Shown here piece after piece: positions 1 through 7,314 of a DNA stretch of 15,557 bases; the first letter of the stretch is position 1; each line of letters opens with the position of its first letter. A model generated the notes under the pieces. It ran no database searches. It had not been told where the DNA came from and saw only the letters and a program-made list of their open reading frames with translations. Both the position numbers and the translations under genes were made by a program. Source of the DNA: Clostridiales bacterium (GTDB taxonomy: Bacteria; Bacillota; Clostridia; Oscillospirales; Oscillospiraceae); the NCBI GenBank assembly GCA_004557735.1, contig SFFV01000031.1, forward strand, positions 1-15,557, in the 5' to 3' direction.

Positions 1-1
1 G

Positions 2-316
2 TATCTCGTGCTGCCGTCCGGCTGGGACGTCGGGCTCACGGTACGGCGGGATGACAGCGTTTCCGGCGAGCGCGCAGTCATTCTCTCGCGTCTGCGCTCG
101 GACGGGTCGCTCGAGGATTATGTCGCCATATACGCCATCACCGGGGAAAACCGGTACGAACGCTCCAAGCTCGAAAACCGCTTTCTTTTGCAGGAGGAAG
201 GCACAACGGTGTATGCCGCCGAAATTCTTGACGGCAAAACCGATGAGAATACGATCCGCAGCCGATTTCATGTGATTTATACGGACTGGAGCTCCGGCTC
301 CGTCGTTGGAGGGTAA
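2..316 (+). CDS. 3' end of an unrecognised protein (partial)
   Basis: This open frame enters from the left edge and stops with TAA at 314-316. A GTG lies at position 8, but the frame is already open before it and no ribosome binding site is visible, so the true start is probably outside the window. The visible ~104 residues are mixed polar and hydrophobic (beginning YLVLPSGWDVGL), with no membrane segment, cysteine motif or catalytic signature that I recognise. The tail ends in SSGSVVGG. Codon use matches the downstream genes. Its stop overlaps the ribosome binding site of the next gene and only 9 bases separate them, so it is probably co-transcribed with two-component system 1. It could be a ligand-binding or accessory protein for that system, but that rests on position alone. 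Function is unknown. Confidence 0.6.
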   Translation, partial: YLVLPSGWDVGLTVRRDDSVSGERAVILSRLRSDGSLEDYVAIYAITGENRYERSKLENRFLLQEEGTTVYAAEILDGKTDENTIRSRFHVIYTDWSSGSVVGG

Positions 317-325
317 GAAACCGAT

Positions 326-1015
326 ATGAAGAAAGTTCTGGTTCTGGAAGACGAAGCCAACATCCGCAGCTTTGTCGTCATAAATCTGCGCCGGAGCGGC
401 TATGAGCCGATCGAAGCCGACTGCGGTGAGATGGCGCTCGAGCAGCTCCGCCGCCATCCGGACATCCGCGTGGCGCTGCTGGACGTTATGCTGCCGGACA
501 TCGACGGCTTTGAGGTCTGCCGCCGCATTCGCGCGTCCAACACACGCATCGGCATCATTATGCTTACCGCCCGCAGCCAGGAAATGGACAAAGTCACCGG
601 CCTTATGACCGGCGCGGACGACTATGTTACCAAGCCCTTCTCCCCCGCCGAGCTGACCGCCCGCATCGACGCTCTCTTCCGCCGCACCGGCGGCGAGCAG
701 GACGCCGAGGAAACCGGGGAGATCCGGCAGGGGCCGTTCCGTCTCAACACGCGCAACCGCACACTCGAAAAAAACGGCGAGCGCGTGCGTCTGACGCAGA
801 TCGAGTTTTCCATCATCAAATATTTCATGGACAACCCCGGCAAGGCGCTCTCCCGCGAGGATATCCTCAATGAGGTCTGGGGCCGCGATTACTTCGGTGA
901 GTTGAAGATCGTGGACGTGAACATCCGCCGCCTGCGCATCAAGATCGAGGACGATCCTACCATGCCCGCCTACATCACTACCGTTTGGGGCTACGGTTAC
1001 AAGTGGGGACTTTAA
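326..1015 (+). CDS. OmpR/PhoB-family response regulator (system 1)
   Basis: A 229-residue two-domain response regulator that should be phosphorylated by the adjacent kinase and then bind DNA. The receiver domain (about 3-115) has the acidic pocket E8/D9, the phospho-acceptor D53 in LLDVMLPDIDG, the switch T81 and the conserved K103 in DDYVTKPF. A winged-helix domain (about 135-228) follows, with LTQIEFSIIKYF, the recognition-helix region VDVNIRRLRIKIE and the typical terminal TVWGYGYKW. Length is normal for the family. The ATG start is supported by TGGAGGG at 307-313, which overlaps the stop codon of the preceding gene. The kinase gene begins 24 bases downstream. The regulon cannot be read from the sequence. 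Confidence 0.95.
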   Translation: MKKVLVLEDEANIRSFVVINLRRSGYEPIEADCGEMALEQLRRHPDIRVALLDVMLPDIDGFEVCRRIRASNTRIGIIMLTARSQEMDKVTGLMTGADDYVTKPFSPAELTARIDALFRRTGGEQDAEETGEIRQGPFRLNTRNRTLEKNGERVRLTQIEFSIIKYFMDNPGKALSREDILNEVWGRDYFGELKIVDVNIRRLRIKIEDDPTMPAYITTVWGYGYKWGL

Positions 1016-1039
1016 GTCTCTTCGGAGGATCTGCATTCC

Positions 1040-1798
1040 ATGAAGAAGCTGCTCGCTGACCTTTTCCCGAAAAAAGAAAAAAGCCGCCACGCCGCAGCCG
1101 CGAAAAATCCCGTGCGCCTGCCGCGTCTGCGCGATATTCATTTCCGCTCCATCCGCGCCCGCGGCATGTTCGTTGGAAGCGGTCTTGTGCTGCTGGCGAT
1201 CCTTATCGCCCTCGCGGCATATACTCTCTCCCTGCAGGCGTATTATTATTCCGCCACGCGCGCCTCGCTGCAGGCGAAGGCGGAAACTGCGTCGGCGTTC
1301 CTTTCGTCCTATGTGGACCGCACATACGCGGAGTTTTATCAGAGCGCTTTTAACTATGCGGAAAACTTTGACGACAAGGATTCGCTCGAACTGCAGTTCG
1401 TCAACACCGAAGGGCGCGTGGAAATCGCTTCTACCGGTATTTCCGCCGGTTCGATCCCCGGCTCGGACGATATAAAATCCGCGCTCGATTCCGGAAAAAT
1501 CAGCTTCTGGCAGGGCAAACGTCCCTCTACGGGCGAAAAGGTTCTCGCTGTACGTTTCCGGCGGCGGAAATGTCGTCGGCGTGATGCGGTATATCACAAG
1601 TCTCAAGCTCATCGACCGGGCGGTGACCGCCTCTGCGCTTGTTGCAGGCGGCATCGGACTTGCTGTGCTGGCAATCGTTATTATTTCAAATATATACTTC
1701 CTGCGTACAATCACCGAGCCGATCGCCTCGCTCACAGGCGTTGCACGGCGCATTGCCGAAGGGAGCTACGGCGCGCAGGTGGAAAAAACACACGATGA
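1040..1798 (+). CDS. Sensor histidine kinase, N-terminal fragment (frameshifted, system 1)
   Basis: This frame encodes the sensory half of the kinase paired with the preceding regulator. GGAGGAT at 1024-1030 supports the ATG at 1040. A basic cytoplasmic N-terminus is followed by a membrane helix at about residues 43-65 and an extracytoplasmic region to about residue 171 ending GEKVLAV, resembling small Cache-type sensors of Clostridia. From about position 1550 the translation turns into low-complexity Arg/Cys/His sequence (RFRRRKCRRR and onward) and ends at 1798 without HAMP or kinase domains. The missing continuation (YVSGGGNVVGVMRY, second helix, HAMP, kinase core) is present one frame over. 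About 85 C-terminal residues of this ORF are therefore probably out-of-frame nonsense. The gene is either a natural pseudogene or phase variant, or carries a sequencing or assembly error. Confidence 0.75.
   Translation: MKKLLADLFPKKEKSRHAAAAKNPVRLPRLRDIHFRSIRARGMFVGSGLVLLAILIALAAYTLSLQAYYYSATRASLQAKAETASAFLSSYVDRTYAEFYQSAFNYAENFDDKDSLELQFVNTEGRVEIASTGISAGSIPGSDDIKSALDSGKISFWQGKRPSTGEKVLAVRFRRRKCRRRDAVYHKSQAHRPGGDRLCACCRRHRTCCAGNRYYFKYILPAYNHRADRLAHRRCTAHCRRELRRAGGKNTR
1541..1581 (+). other. Frameshift junction in the system 1 kinase, with an adjacent inverted repeat
   Basis: Coding sense moves here from the frame of the N-terminal ORF (codons GTT CTC GCT at 1541-1549) to the frame of the C-terminal ORF (TAC GTT TCC from 1551). 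The net change is one extra base, or a loss of 3n+2 bases. From memory of related Cache-type kinases, a few residues such as a Ser-x-Pro-Leu segment normally follow VLAV, so a short deletion of about 14 bases is plausible; that is inference. Directly beside the junction, TTTCCG (1555-1560) and CGGAAA (1565-1570) form a 6-bp inverted repeat with a 4-base loop. Such a structure can promote replication slippage or sequencing dropout. I see no classical slippery site such as the prfB CUU UGA arrangement. Confidence 0.7.
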
Positions 1799-2534
1799 CG
1801 AGATCGGCGAGCTGACCGACGCGATCAACGATATGTCACAGAAGCTCTCACAGTCCGAGCGCGTACAGACGGAGTTTATTTCTTCCGTTTCCCACGAGCT
1901 GCGCACGCCGCTCACCGCCATCACCGGCTGGGCGGAAACGCTTGCTTACGACGAGGCCATTCAGGACGACTCGCGCCGCGGTATTGAGATTATTACCCGC
2001 GAGGCGGGACGCCTCACCAAAATGGTCGAGGAGCTGCTGGAATTTACGCGCATTCAGGACGGCCGCTTTACGCTGCACGTTTCCTCCGTGGAGCTTCCCG
2101 CGCTGGTCGAGGATTGTCTTTACACCTACAATGAGCTTTTTCGCCACGAGGGTCTTGCCGTGACTTACGTTTCCCCGGAGGAGGATCTTCCTGCGATCCC
2201 CGGCGACCCCGAGCGGCTTTCGCAGGTGTTCCTCAACATTCTGGACAACGCCTGCAAATACGGCAAAAACGGCAAAAAGATCGATGTGAATATCACGCAT
2301 GACGATACGAATGTCTCCGTATGCATCCGCGATTACGGCCCCGGCATTCCGCCCGCGGAGCTGCCGCAGGTGAAGAAGAAATTCTTCAAGGGCTCCTCCA
2401 AGGAGCGCGGAAGCGGCATCGGCCTTGCCGTATGCGACGAGATCGTCACGCGGCACAACGGCACGCTCGATATCGCCAACGCCGCCGGAGGCGGTGTGCG
2501 CGTTACGGTGACGCTGCCGCGCAAGGCATCATAA
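1581..2534 (+). CDS. Sensor histidine kinase, C-terminal catalytic fragment (frameshifted, system 1)
   Basis: This frame holds the second half of the split kinase. Counting from GTG 1581, there is a membrane helix at about 16-41, a HAMP linker at about 42-94 (TEPIASL to DDEIGELTDAI), the dimerisation/phospho-acceptor motif SSVSHELRTPLTAI with H105, and an HATPase domain with N box (FLNILDNACKYG, N223), G1 box DYGPGIP and G2 box GSGIGLAV. All catalytic motifs are intact. The candidate starts (GTG 1581, ATG 1584) have only a weak, distant GGCGGA upstream and sit inside conserved sensor sequence (NVVGVMRYITS), so they are probably not the native start. If translated alone it would be a one-helix kinase without its sensor. 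Joined to the upstream ORF it would give a normal ~490-residue kinase. It ends 16 bases before the yqhQ-like gene. Confidence 0.8.
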   Translation: MMRYITSLKLIDRAVTASALVAGGIGLAVLAIVIISNIYFLRTITEPIASLTGVARRIAEGSYGAQVEKTHDDEIGELTDAINDMSQKLSQSERVQTEFISSVSHELRTPLTAITGWAETLAYDEAIQDDSRRGIEIITREAGRLTKMVEELLEFTRIQDGRFTLHVSSVELPALVEDCLYTYNELFRHEGLAVTYVSPEEDLPAIPGDPERLSQVFLNILDNACKYGKNGKKIDVNITHDDTNVSVCIRDYGPGIPPAELPQVKKKFFKGSSKERGSGIGLAVCDEIVTRHNGTLDIANAAGGGVRVTVTLPRKAS

Positions 2535-2550
2535 CGAAGGAGTATTTTCT

Positions 2551-3504
2551 ATGGCACAGGAACCCGGAGCCTCCACGCCCTTCTGCACAAGCATCGGCGG
2601 GCAGGCGCTCATTGAAGGCATTCTCATGCGCGGCGTTGACCGGCAGGCCATCGTCTGCCGCAGGAGCGACGGTACGCTCGTCTCCCGCGTCGAGCCGCTT
2701 AAGCTCAGCAAAGACAAGCACCCGTGGATGGGGTATCCGTTCCTCCGCGGCGTCGTAAATTTTCTTGATTCCATGGTAAACGGAGTGAAGGCGATCACCT
2801 GGTCCGCCGAGCAGCAGCCGGAGGACGAGCAGGGCGAGCCGGACAAGTTTGATCTCTGGATTCAGAAGCACTTTTCCAGCGAAACGGCGGAAAAGATCAT
2901 TCTCTATACCGCGGTCGTGCTCGGCATCGCGCTCTCCGTCGGTCTTTTTGCGCTGCTTCCGACATTTCTCGCCGGTATCCTCCACCGGATTGTCCCGCTC
3001 GGCGTCTGGCGCGGCCTCGTCGAAGGTATTTTTCGGCTCGCGATCTTTCTCGGGTATCTCAAGCTCTGCACAAAGATTCCGGACATGAAGCGCGTGTGGA
3101 TGTATCACGGCGCGGAACACAAGACCATTTTCTGTTATGAGGCCGGTCTCCCGCTCACGGTGGAAAACGCGCGCATGCAGTCGCGCTTCCATCCCCGGTG
3201 CGGGACGAGCTTCCTATTCATCGTAGTTTTTATCAGCATCCTCGTTTTCTCCTTCGTGCGCACCGAGGGAACGCTCGCGCGCATGGGGCTGCATCTGCTG
3301 CTTCTGCCGGTCGTTGTTTCGATCAGCTACGAGATCATCAAGTGGGCGGGCCGGAGCAACAGCGCGCTTGCCCGCATCGCCTCCGCGCCCGGCAAGGCCG
3401 TGCAGCATCTGACGACCGCCGAGCCGGACGACTCCATGCTGGAAGTCGCCATTGAATCGCTCAAGCTCGTTCTCCCGGAAGTAAAAGGCTCGGACGTCTG
3501 GTAA
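2551..3504 (+). CDS. yqhQ: YqhQ-like DUF1385 membrane protein
   Basis: A 317-residue protein with the hallmarks of the DUF1385 (Bacillus YqhQ) family: N-terminal GGQALIEGILMRG, then PWMGYPFLRGVVNFLDSM, the histidine-rich YHGAEHKTI at about 185-193, and HPRCGTSFLF. About four hydrophobic segments are visible (roughly 110-140, 145-168, 218-236 and 243-265), so it is an integral membrane protein. The conserved His/Glu/Cys residues in YHGAEHK and HPRCG could bind metal, but no biochemical role is established that I can name. AAGGAG at 2536-2541 supports the ATG start. Length matches Bacillus YqhQ closely. It sits 16 bases after the kinase and 16 bases before prmC. A DUF1385 gene next to prmC is, as I recall, a recurrent arrangement in Clostridia. 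Confidence 0.88.
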   Translation: MAQEPGASTPFCTSIGGQALIEGILMRGVDRQAIVCRRSDGTLVSRVEPLKLSKDKHPWMGYPFLRGVVNFLDSMVNGVKAITWSAEQQPEDEQGEPDKFDLWIQKHFSSETAEKIILYTAVVLGIALSVGLFALLPTFLAGILHRIVPLGVWRGLVEGIFRLAIFLGYLKLCTKIPDMKRVWMYHGAEHKTIFCYEAGLPLTVENARMQSRFHPRCGTSFLFIVVFISILVFSFVRTEGTLARMGLHLLLLPVVVSISYEIIKWAGRSNSALARIASAPGKAVQHLTTAEPDDSMLEVAIESLKLVLPEVKGSDVW

Positions 3505-3508
3505 AAAA

Positions 3509-3514
3509 GAGGGG
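3509..3514 (+). promoter_or_regulatory. Ribosome binding site fixing a TTG start for prmC
   Basis: GAGGGG lies just after the yqhQ-like stop codon and six bases before TTG at 3521. No ATG or GTG occurs at a suitable spacing. The next in-frame ATG is at codon 12, inside the conserved helical N-terminus of PrmC, so TTG is the best start. Confidence 0.7.
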
Positions 3515-3520
3515 TTTGGA

Positions 3521-4408
3521 TTGGCAAAGACCTATAATGAGCTGTATCTCGCCATGCGCCGCGCGCTCAAGGAGGCCGGTGTGGAGGAATACGCGCTCGA
3601 AGCCCGTCGTCTGCTCGCGCAGGGCGCCGGTTATACCGATGCGCAGCTCATTGCCCGAATGTACATGTATGCCGGAGAGGAAGCGGAAAAGGCCGCGGGG
3701 GAGCTTTTGCAGCGGCGTCTTTCCGGCGAGCCGCTGGCGTATATCGCCGGAAAATGGGAATTTTACGGGCTGGAAATGATCGTTACACCGTCCGTTCTCA
3801 TCCCCCGCATGGATACCGAACCGCTCGTTTTCACCGCGCTGGATATTCTCAAGGATGTGAACGAGCCGCGGATTCTTGATCTCTGCTGCGGCAGCGGCTG
3901 CATCGGCTGTGCGCTGGGCGTCAATCTCCCAAAGGCGCGCGTCATCTTTTCCGATATAAGCTCCGAAGCGCTTTCCGTTACACGCAGGAACATCTCTCTG
4001 CACCGTCTTAATTCGCGCGCGGTTGCGCTGGAGGCGGACGCTCTCGCGCCGCCGCCGCTCCGGATGCAGAATTTTGATCTTATCGCCTGCAACCCCCCGT
4101 ACATCGCCGAGGAAGAGCTCAAATCGCTGGACAAATCCGTACTCGACTGGGAGCCGGCGCTTGCACTTGACGGCGGCGAGGACGGTCTTGTATTTTACCG
4201 CAGCGTCCTTCAAAACTGGAAGTCCGTTTTAAGGGACGGCGGATGGATTATATTCGAAGTCGGAGAGGGGCAGGCGGCGGATGTGCGCGCGCTGCTTCTC
4301 GGGGCCGGATTCCACAATCTCGGCTGCACGCTCGACACGCTCGGTACCGAGCGCGTTATATACGCACAGAAAAAGAAATCGATTCCTACCGATTCTGAAG
4401 AAATGTGA
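3521..4408 (+). CDS. prmC: Peptide chain release factor N5-glutamine methyltransferase PrmC (HemK)
   Basis: PrmC methylates the glutamine of the GGQ motif in release factors RF1 and RF2 using S-adenosylmethionine, improving termination; it is cytoplasmic. The 295-residue product has the helical substrate-binding N-terminus (about 1-80), the linker LSGEPLAYIAGKWEFYGLE, the SAM-binding motif as DLCCGSG at 120-126 (commonly DLGTGSG), and the diagnostic NPPY at 191-194, which holds the target glutamine. The C-terminus ends LGTERVIYAQ, as usual. One variation is PRMDTEPLV where most family members have PRPDTE. Translation probably starts at TTG 3521. The gene ends 10 bases before recA, and the recA ribosome binding site overlaps its stop codon. 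Confidence 0.95.
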   Translation: MAKTYNELYLAMRRALKEAGVEEYALEARRLLAQGAGYTDAQLIARMYMYAGEEAEKAAGELLQRRLSGEPLAYIAGKWEFYGLEMIVTPSVLIPRMDTEPLVFTALDILKDVNEPRILDLCCGSGCIGCALGVNLPKARVIFSDISSEALSVTRRNISLHRLNSRAVALEADALAPPPLRMQNFDLIACNPPYIAEEELKSLDKSVLDWEPALALDGGEDGLVFYRSVLQNWKSVLRDGGWIIFEVGEGQAADVRALLLGAGFHNLGCTLDTLGTERVIYAQKKKSIPTDSEEM

Positions 4409-4418
4409 GGGATGCATC

Positions 4419-5519
4419 ATGGCAGAAAAGAAAAAGGCCGCCGCTCCGGCCGCCGCTGCGGCGACCGACAAGAAAAAAGCGCTCGAAACCGCGCTCGCTC
4501 AAATTGAAAAGAACTACGGCAAGGGCGCGATCATGCGTCTCGGCGACGACATTGCCGTGAACGTTGAGGCGATCCCCACCGGCTCTCTTTCGCTGGATCT
4601 CGCGCTCGGCATCGGCGGCGTACCGCGCGGCCGCATCATTGAGATTTACGGCCCCGAATCCTGCGGCAAGACGACGCTCGCGCTGCATATCGTCGCCAGC
4701 GCTCAGAAGGGCGGCGGCGAGGCCGCATACATCGATGTGGAGCACGCGCTTGAACCGGCTTACGCCCGCGCGCTCGGCGTGGATATCGATAACCTTCTCA
4801 TCTCCCAGCCGGACACCGGAGAGCAGGCTCTCGATATTACCGAAGCGCTTGTGCGCTCCGGCGCGGTGGATGTCGTCGTGGTGGACTCCGTGGCCGCTCT
4901 CCTCCCGCGCAGCGAGCTTGAAGGAGAGATGGGCGAGAGCAGCGTCGGCGTGGTGGCGCGGCTGATGTCGCAGGCGCTGCGCAAGCTCGCGGGCGCCATT
5001 TCCAAGACGAATACCGTCGTCATCTTCATCAACCAGCTGCGCGAGAAGATCGGCGTCATGTACGGCAACCCCGAAACGACGCCGGGCGGCCGCGCGCTCA
5101 AATACTTCTCGAGCGTCCGCATTGACATGCGCCGCATCGAAACGCTCAAATCCGGCACGGAAATGGTGGGAAACCGCACCCGCGCCAAGGTCATCAAGAA
5201 CAAGGTCGCGCCCCCGTTCAAGGAGGCCGAATTTGACATCATCTACGGCGAAGGCATTTCCAAGGTCAGCGAGATCATCGATCTCGGCGTGAAGCTCGAG
5301 CTCATCGACAAGGCGGGCGCGTGGTTCACCGTGAACGGCGAGCGCATTCAGGGCAAGGACAAGGTCAAGGAATATCTTGAATCAAACCCCGAGGTCGCCG
5401 ACAAGATCGAAGCCGACATCCGCGCCAACGCGCACAAGCTGCTCACGCCGCAGGCGCGCAAGGCCGCCATCGCCGCGGGCCGCGCCATCGATATCTCCGC
5501 CGACGACTTTGAGGGCTGA
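4419..5519 (+). CDS. recA: Recombinase RecA
   Basis: RecA polymerises on single-stranded DNA, drives homologous strand exchange and acts as co-protease for LexA in the SOS response. The 366-residue product has a Lys/Ala-rich N-terminus (1-20), the polymerisation helix ALAQIEKNYGKGAIMRLGD, Walker A as GPESCGKTT at 78-86 (more often GPESSGKTT), YIDVEHALEP, Walker B VVVVDSVAALLP, loop L1 GEMGESSVG, loop L2 INQLREKIGVMYGNPETTPGG split over two conserved blocks, and the C-terminal lid. ATG 4419 is chosen because TGAGGG (4406-4411) lies eight bases upstream and the product begins as RecA should. The frame stays open back to 4281, but that would overlap prmC heavily. No LexA-type box is visible just upstream. 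Its stop TGA shares a base with the recX start (TGATG). Confidence 0.98.
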   Translation: MAEKKKAAAPAAAAATDKKKALETALAQIEKNYGKGAIMRLGDDIAVNVEAIPTGSLSLDLALGIGGVPRGRIIEIYGPESCGKTTLALHIVASAQKGGGEAAYIDVEHALEPAYARALGVDIDNLLISQPDTGEQALDITEALVRSGAVDVVVVDSVAALLPRSELEGEMGESSVGVVARLMSQALRKLAGAISKTNTVVIFINQLREKIGVMYGNPETTPGGRALKYFSSVRIDMRRIETLKSGTEMVGNRTRAKVIKNKVAPPFKEAEFDIIYGEGISKVSEIIDLGVKLELIDKAGAWFTVNGERIQGKDKVKEYLESNPEVADKIEADIRANAHKLLTPQARKAAIAAGRAIDISADDFEG

Positions 5520-5968
5520 TGAACGACGAAGCCAGGCAGCAGGCGCTGAAAATTCTTGAACGCCGCGATGTATCGCGAAAAATGCTGCTCGACAAGCTCA
5601 CCGAAAAGGGCATATCACGCGCTGACGCCGAAGAGGTTGCCGATTGGCTGTGCGGTCTCGGCGTTGTGAACGACGAGCGTTTTGCCGGTCTCGTCGTGCG
5701 CCACTATGCCGCCAAGGGCTATGGCCGCCGGCGCATCCGCGACGAGCTCTACCGCCGCGGCATCGACCGCGAATTTTGGGACGGCGCACTCGCCGGGCTG
5801 CCCGAAACGGACGATACCGTTGACCGGCTGCTTTCGGCCAGGCTGCGCGGCACCGTCTCCCCCGAAGCTCTCCAGCGCGCGCAAAGCTATCTTCTCCGCC
5901 GCGGCTACTCCTGGGACGAGGTTTGCGCGGCAACGGAACGCTATCTATCCGGAAAGGACATCCCATGA
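5519..5968 (+). CDS. recX: Regulatory protein RecX
   Basis: RecX binds RecA filaments and limits their extension and strand-exchange activity. The 149-residue product consists of helical repeats typical of the family: ALKILERRDVSRKMLLDKL, then GISRADAEEVADWLCGLGVVNDERFA, then the signature GYGRRRIRDELYRRGIDREF, and a third repeat ending LLRRGYSWDEV. The start codon overlaps the recA stop by one base (TGATG), with a GAGGG ribosome binding site inside the last recA codons, so it should be translationally coupled to recA. Its last four bases overlap the rimO start (ATGA). Length is normal for short Gram-positive RecX proteins. Confidence 0.92.
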   Translation: MNDEARQQALKILERRDVSRKMLLDKLTEKGISRADAEEVADWLCGLGVVNDERFAGLVVRHYAAKGYGRRRIRDELYRRGIDREFWDGALAGLPETDDTVDRLLSARLRGTVSPEALQRAQSYLLRRGYSWDEVCAATERYLSGKDIP

Positions 5969-7287
5969 ATCATTCCTCCACGGTGGCCATGATCTCTCTC
6001 GGCTGCCCGAAAAACCTCGTAAACAGCGAGGAAATGCTGGCTCTGCTGCAGGACGCCGGGTATGCTTTTACCGACGATCTCGCCAAGGCGGACGCCGTGA
6101 TCATCAATACCTGCGCCTTTATCGAATCGGCCAAGACCGAGGCCATCGAAAAGATCCTCGAGACCGCCTCCTATCGCGAGGAAAACCCGGATCTCAAAAT
6201 TGTCGTTTCCGGCTGTCTTGCCCAGCGCTATGCCGACGACATCCGCGCCGAACTCCCGGAAGTGGACGGCGTCATGGGCACCGGCAGCTACAGCGAGGTC
6301 GTGTCCGTTGTGGAAGCGGTGCTCGCCGGGGATAAGCCGACGCGCCGCGGCGCGATCAGCGCGCCGCTCCATGATACGCCGCGCGCCGTTTCCACCGGTC
6401 CGAACTGGGCGTATCTCCGTATTGCCGAGGGCTGCGACAACCGCTGTGCCTACTGCGTTATCCCGTCGCTGCGCGGAAAATTCCGCAGCCGCACAAAGGA
6501 GAGCATTCTGGAGGAAGCCCGCCTTCTTGCCGCCTCCGGCGTGAAGGAGCTAATTATCGTTGCGCAGGACATCACGCGCTATGGCATCGACCTTTACAGC
6601 AAGGTTTGCCTGACGGAGCTGTTGAAGGAATTATGTAAACTCAACTTCCGTTGGATACGTCTGCACTATCTCTACCCCGAGCTCATCGACGACGAGCTCA
6701 TCGACGAGATCGCATCGGAGGATAAGATTGTCAAGTATCTTGATATCCCGATCCAGCACATCAACGACGCCATCCTTCGCCGCATGAACCGCCGCGGCAC
6801 GGGCGAAGAGATCCGCGCGCTCTTCCAAAAGCTGCGCGAGCGCATTCCGGGGCTTGTGCTGCGCACATCTCTCATCACAGGGCTTCCCGGCGAGGGCGAG
6901 GCGGAATTTGAAGAGCTGTGCGAATTCCTCCGCGAGGCGAAAATCGAACGCGCCGGCGTATTTCCCTACTCCCCCGAGGAGGGAACGCCTGCCGCTGTTA
7001 TGCCCGACCGATGTTCGAGCGAGGAGGCGCAGCGCCGCGCAGAGCTCTGCATGGAGATCCAGGCGGAGATCATGGACGGCTTTGCCGAGACATTTATCGG
7101 CCGGGAGCTTGACGTGCTCGTCATGGGCCATGAGCCGGACGGCACGCCGTGGGGACGCAGCCAGTACGATTCTCCGGACATCGACAGCCGCGTGATCTTC
7201 TCCGGCGACGCCAAACCCGGCGATATGGTGCGTGTCCGCATCACCGGCACGGATGACGGAGAGCTCGTCGGCGAACAGATCTCATAA
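5965..7287 (+). CDS. rimO: Ribosomal protein S12 methylthiotransferase RimO
   Basis: RimO is a radical-SAM enzyme with two iron-sulphur clusters that adds a methylthio group to a conserved aspartate of ribosomal protein S12. The 440-residue product has the N-terminal UPF0004 domain with cluster ligands C14 (SLGCPKNLVNSE, diagnostic of RimO rather than MiaB), C50 (INTCAFI) and C84 (SGCLAQRY). The radical-SAM motif CDNRCAYC gives C157, C161 and C164. YLDIPIQHIN and RTSLITGLPGEGE follow, and a TRAM-like C-terminal domain covers about 375-440. ATG 5965 is chosen over the open frame back to 5923 because it gives the usual family N-terminus and the ATGA overlap with recX. The next gene, cysS, begins 27 bases later. 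Confidence 0.95.
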   Translation: MNHSSTVAMISLGCPKNLVNSEEMLALLQDAGYAFTDDLAKADAVIINTCAFIESAKTEAIEKILETASYREENPDLKIVVSGCLAQRYADDIRAELPEVDGVMGTGSYSEVVSVVEAVLAGDKPTRRGAISAPLHDTPRAVSTGPNWAYLRIAEGCDNRCAYCVIPSLRGKFRSRTKESILEEARLLAASGVKELIIVAQDITRYGIDLYSKVCLTELLKELCKLNFRWIRLHYLYPELIDDELIDEIASEDKIVKYLDIPIQHINDAILRRMNRRGTGEEIRALFQKLRERIPGLVLRTSLITGLPGEGEAEFEELCEFLREAKIERAGVFPYSPEEGTPAAVMPDRCSSEEAQRRAELCMEIQAEIMDGFAETFIGRELDVLVMGHEPDGTPWGRSQYDSPDIDSRVIFSGDAKPGDMVRVRITGTDDGELVGEQIS

Positions 7288-7314
7288 TTAATCACCCGTT
7301 GGGGAGGAAATACA

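Noticed and set aside
1541..1570. Programmed ribosomal frameshift in the system 1 kinase
   Set aside because: The shift needed is +1, there is no stop or rare-codon slippery site of the known +1 type, and the hairpin is short. Mutation or sequence error is simpler.
2503..4213. Minus-strand frames antisense to the yqhQ-like gene and prmC
   Set aside because: These are shadows of well-supported plus-strand genes with no domain content.
4281..4418. Longer RecA start within prmC
   Set aside because: It would add 46 unconserved residues and overlap prmC. ATG 4419 has a good ribosome binding site and the expected RecA N-terminus.
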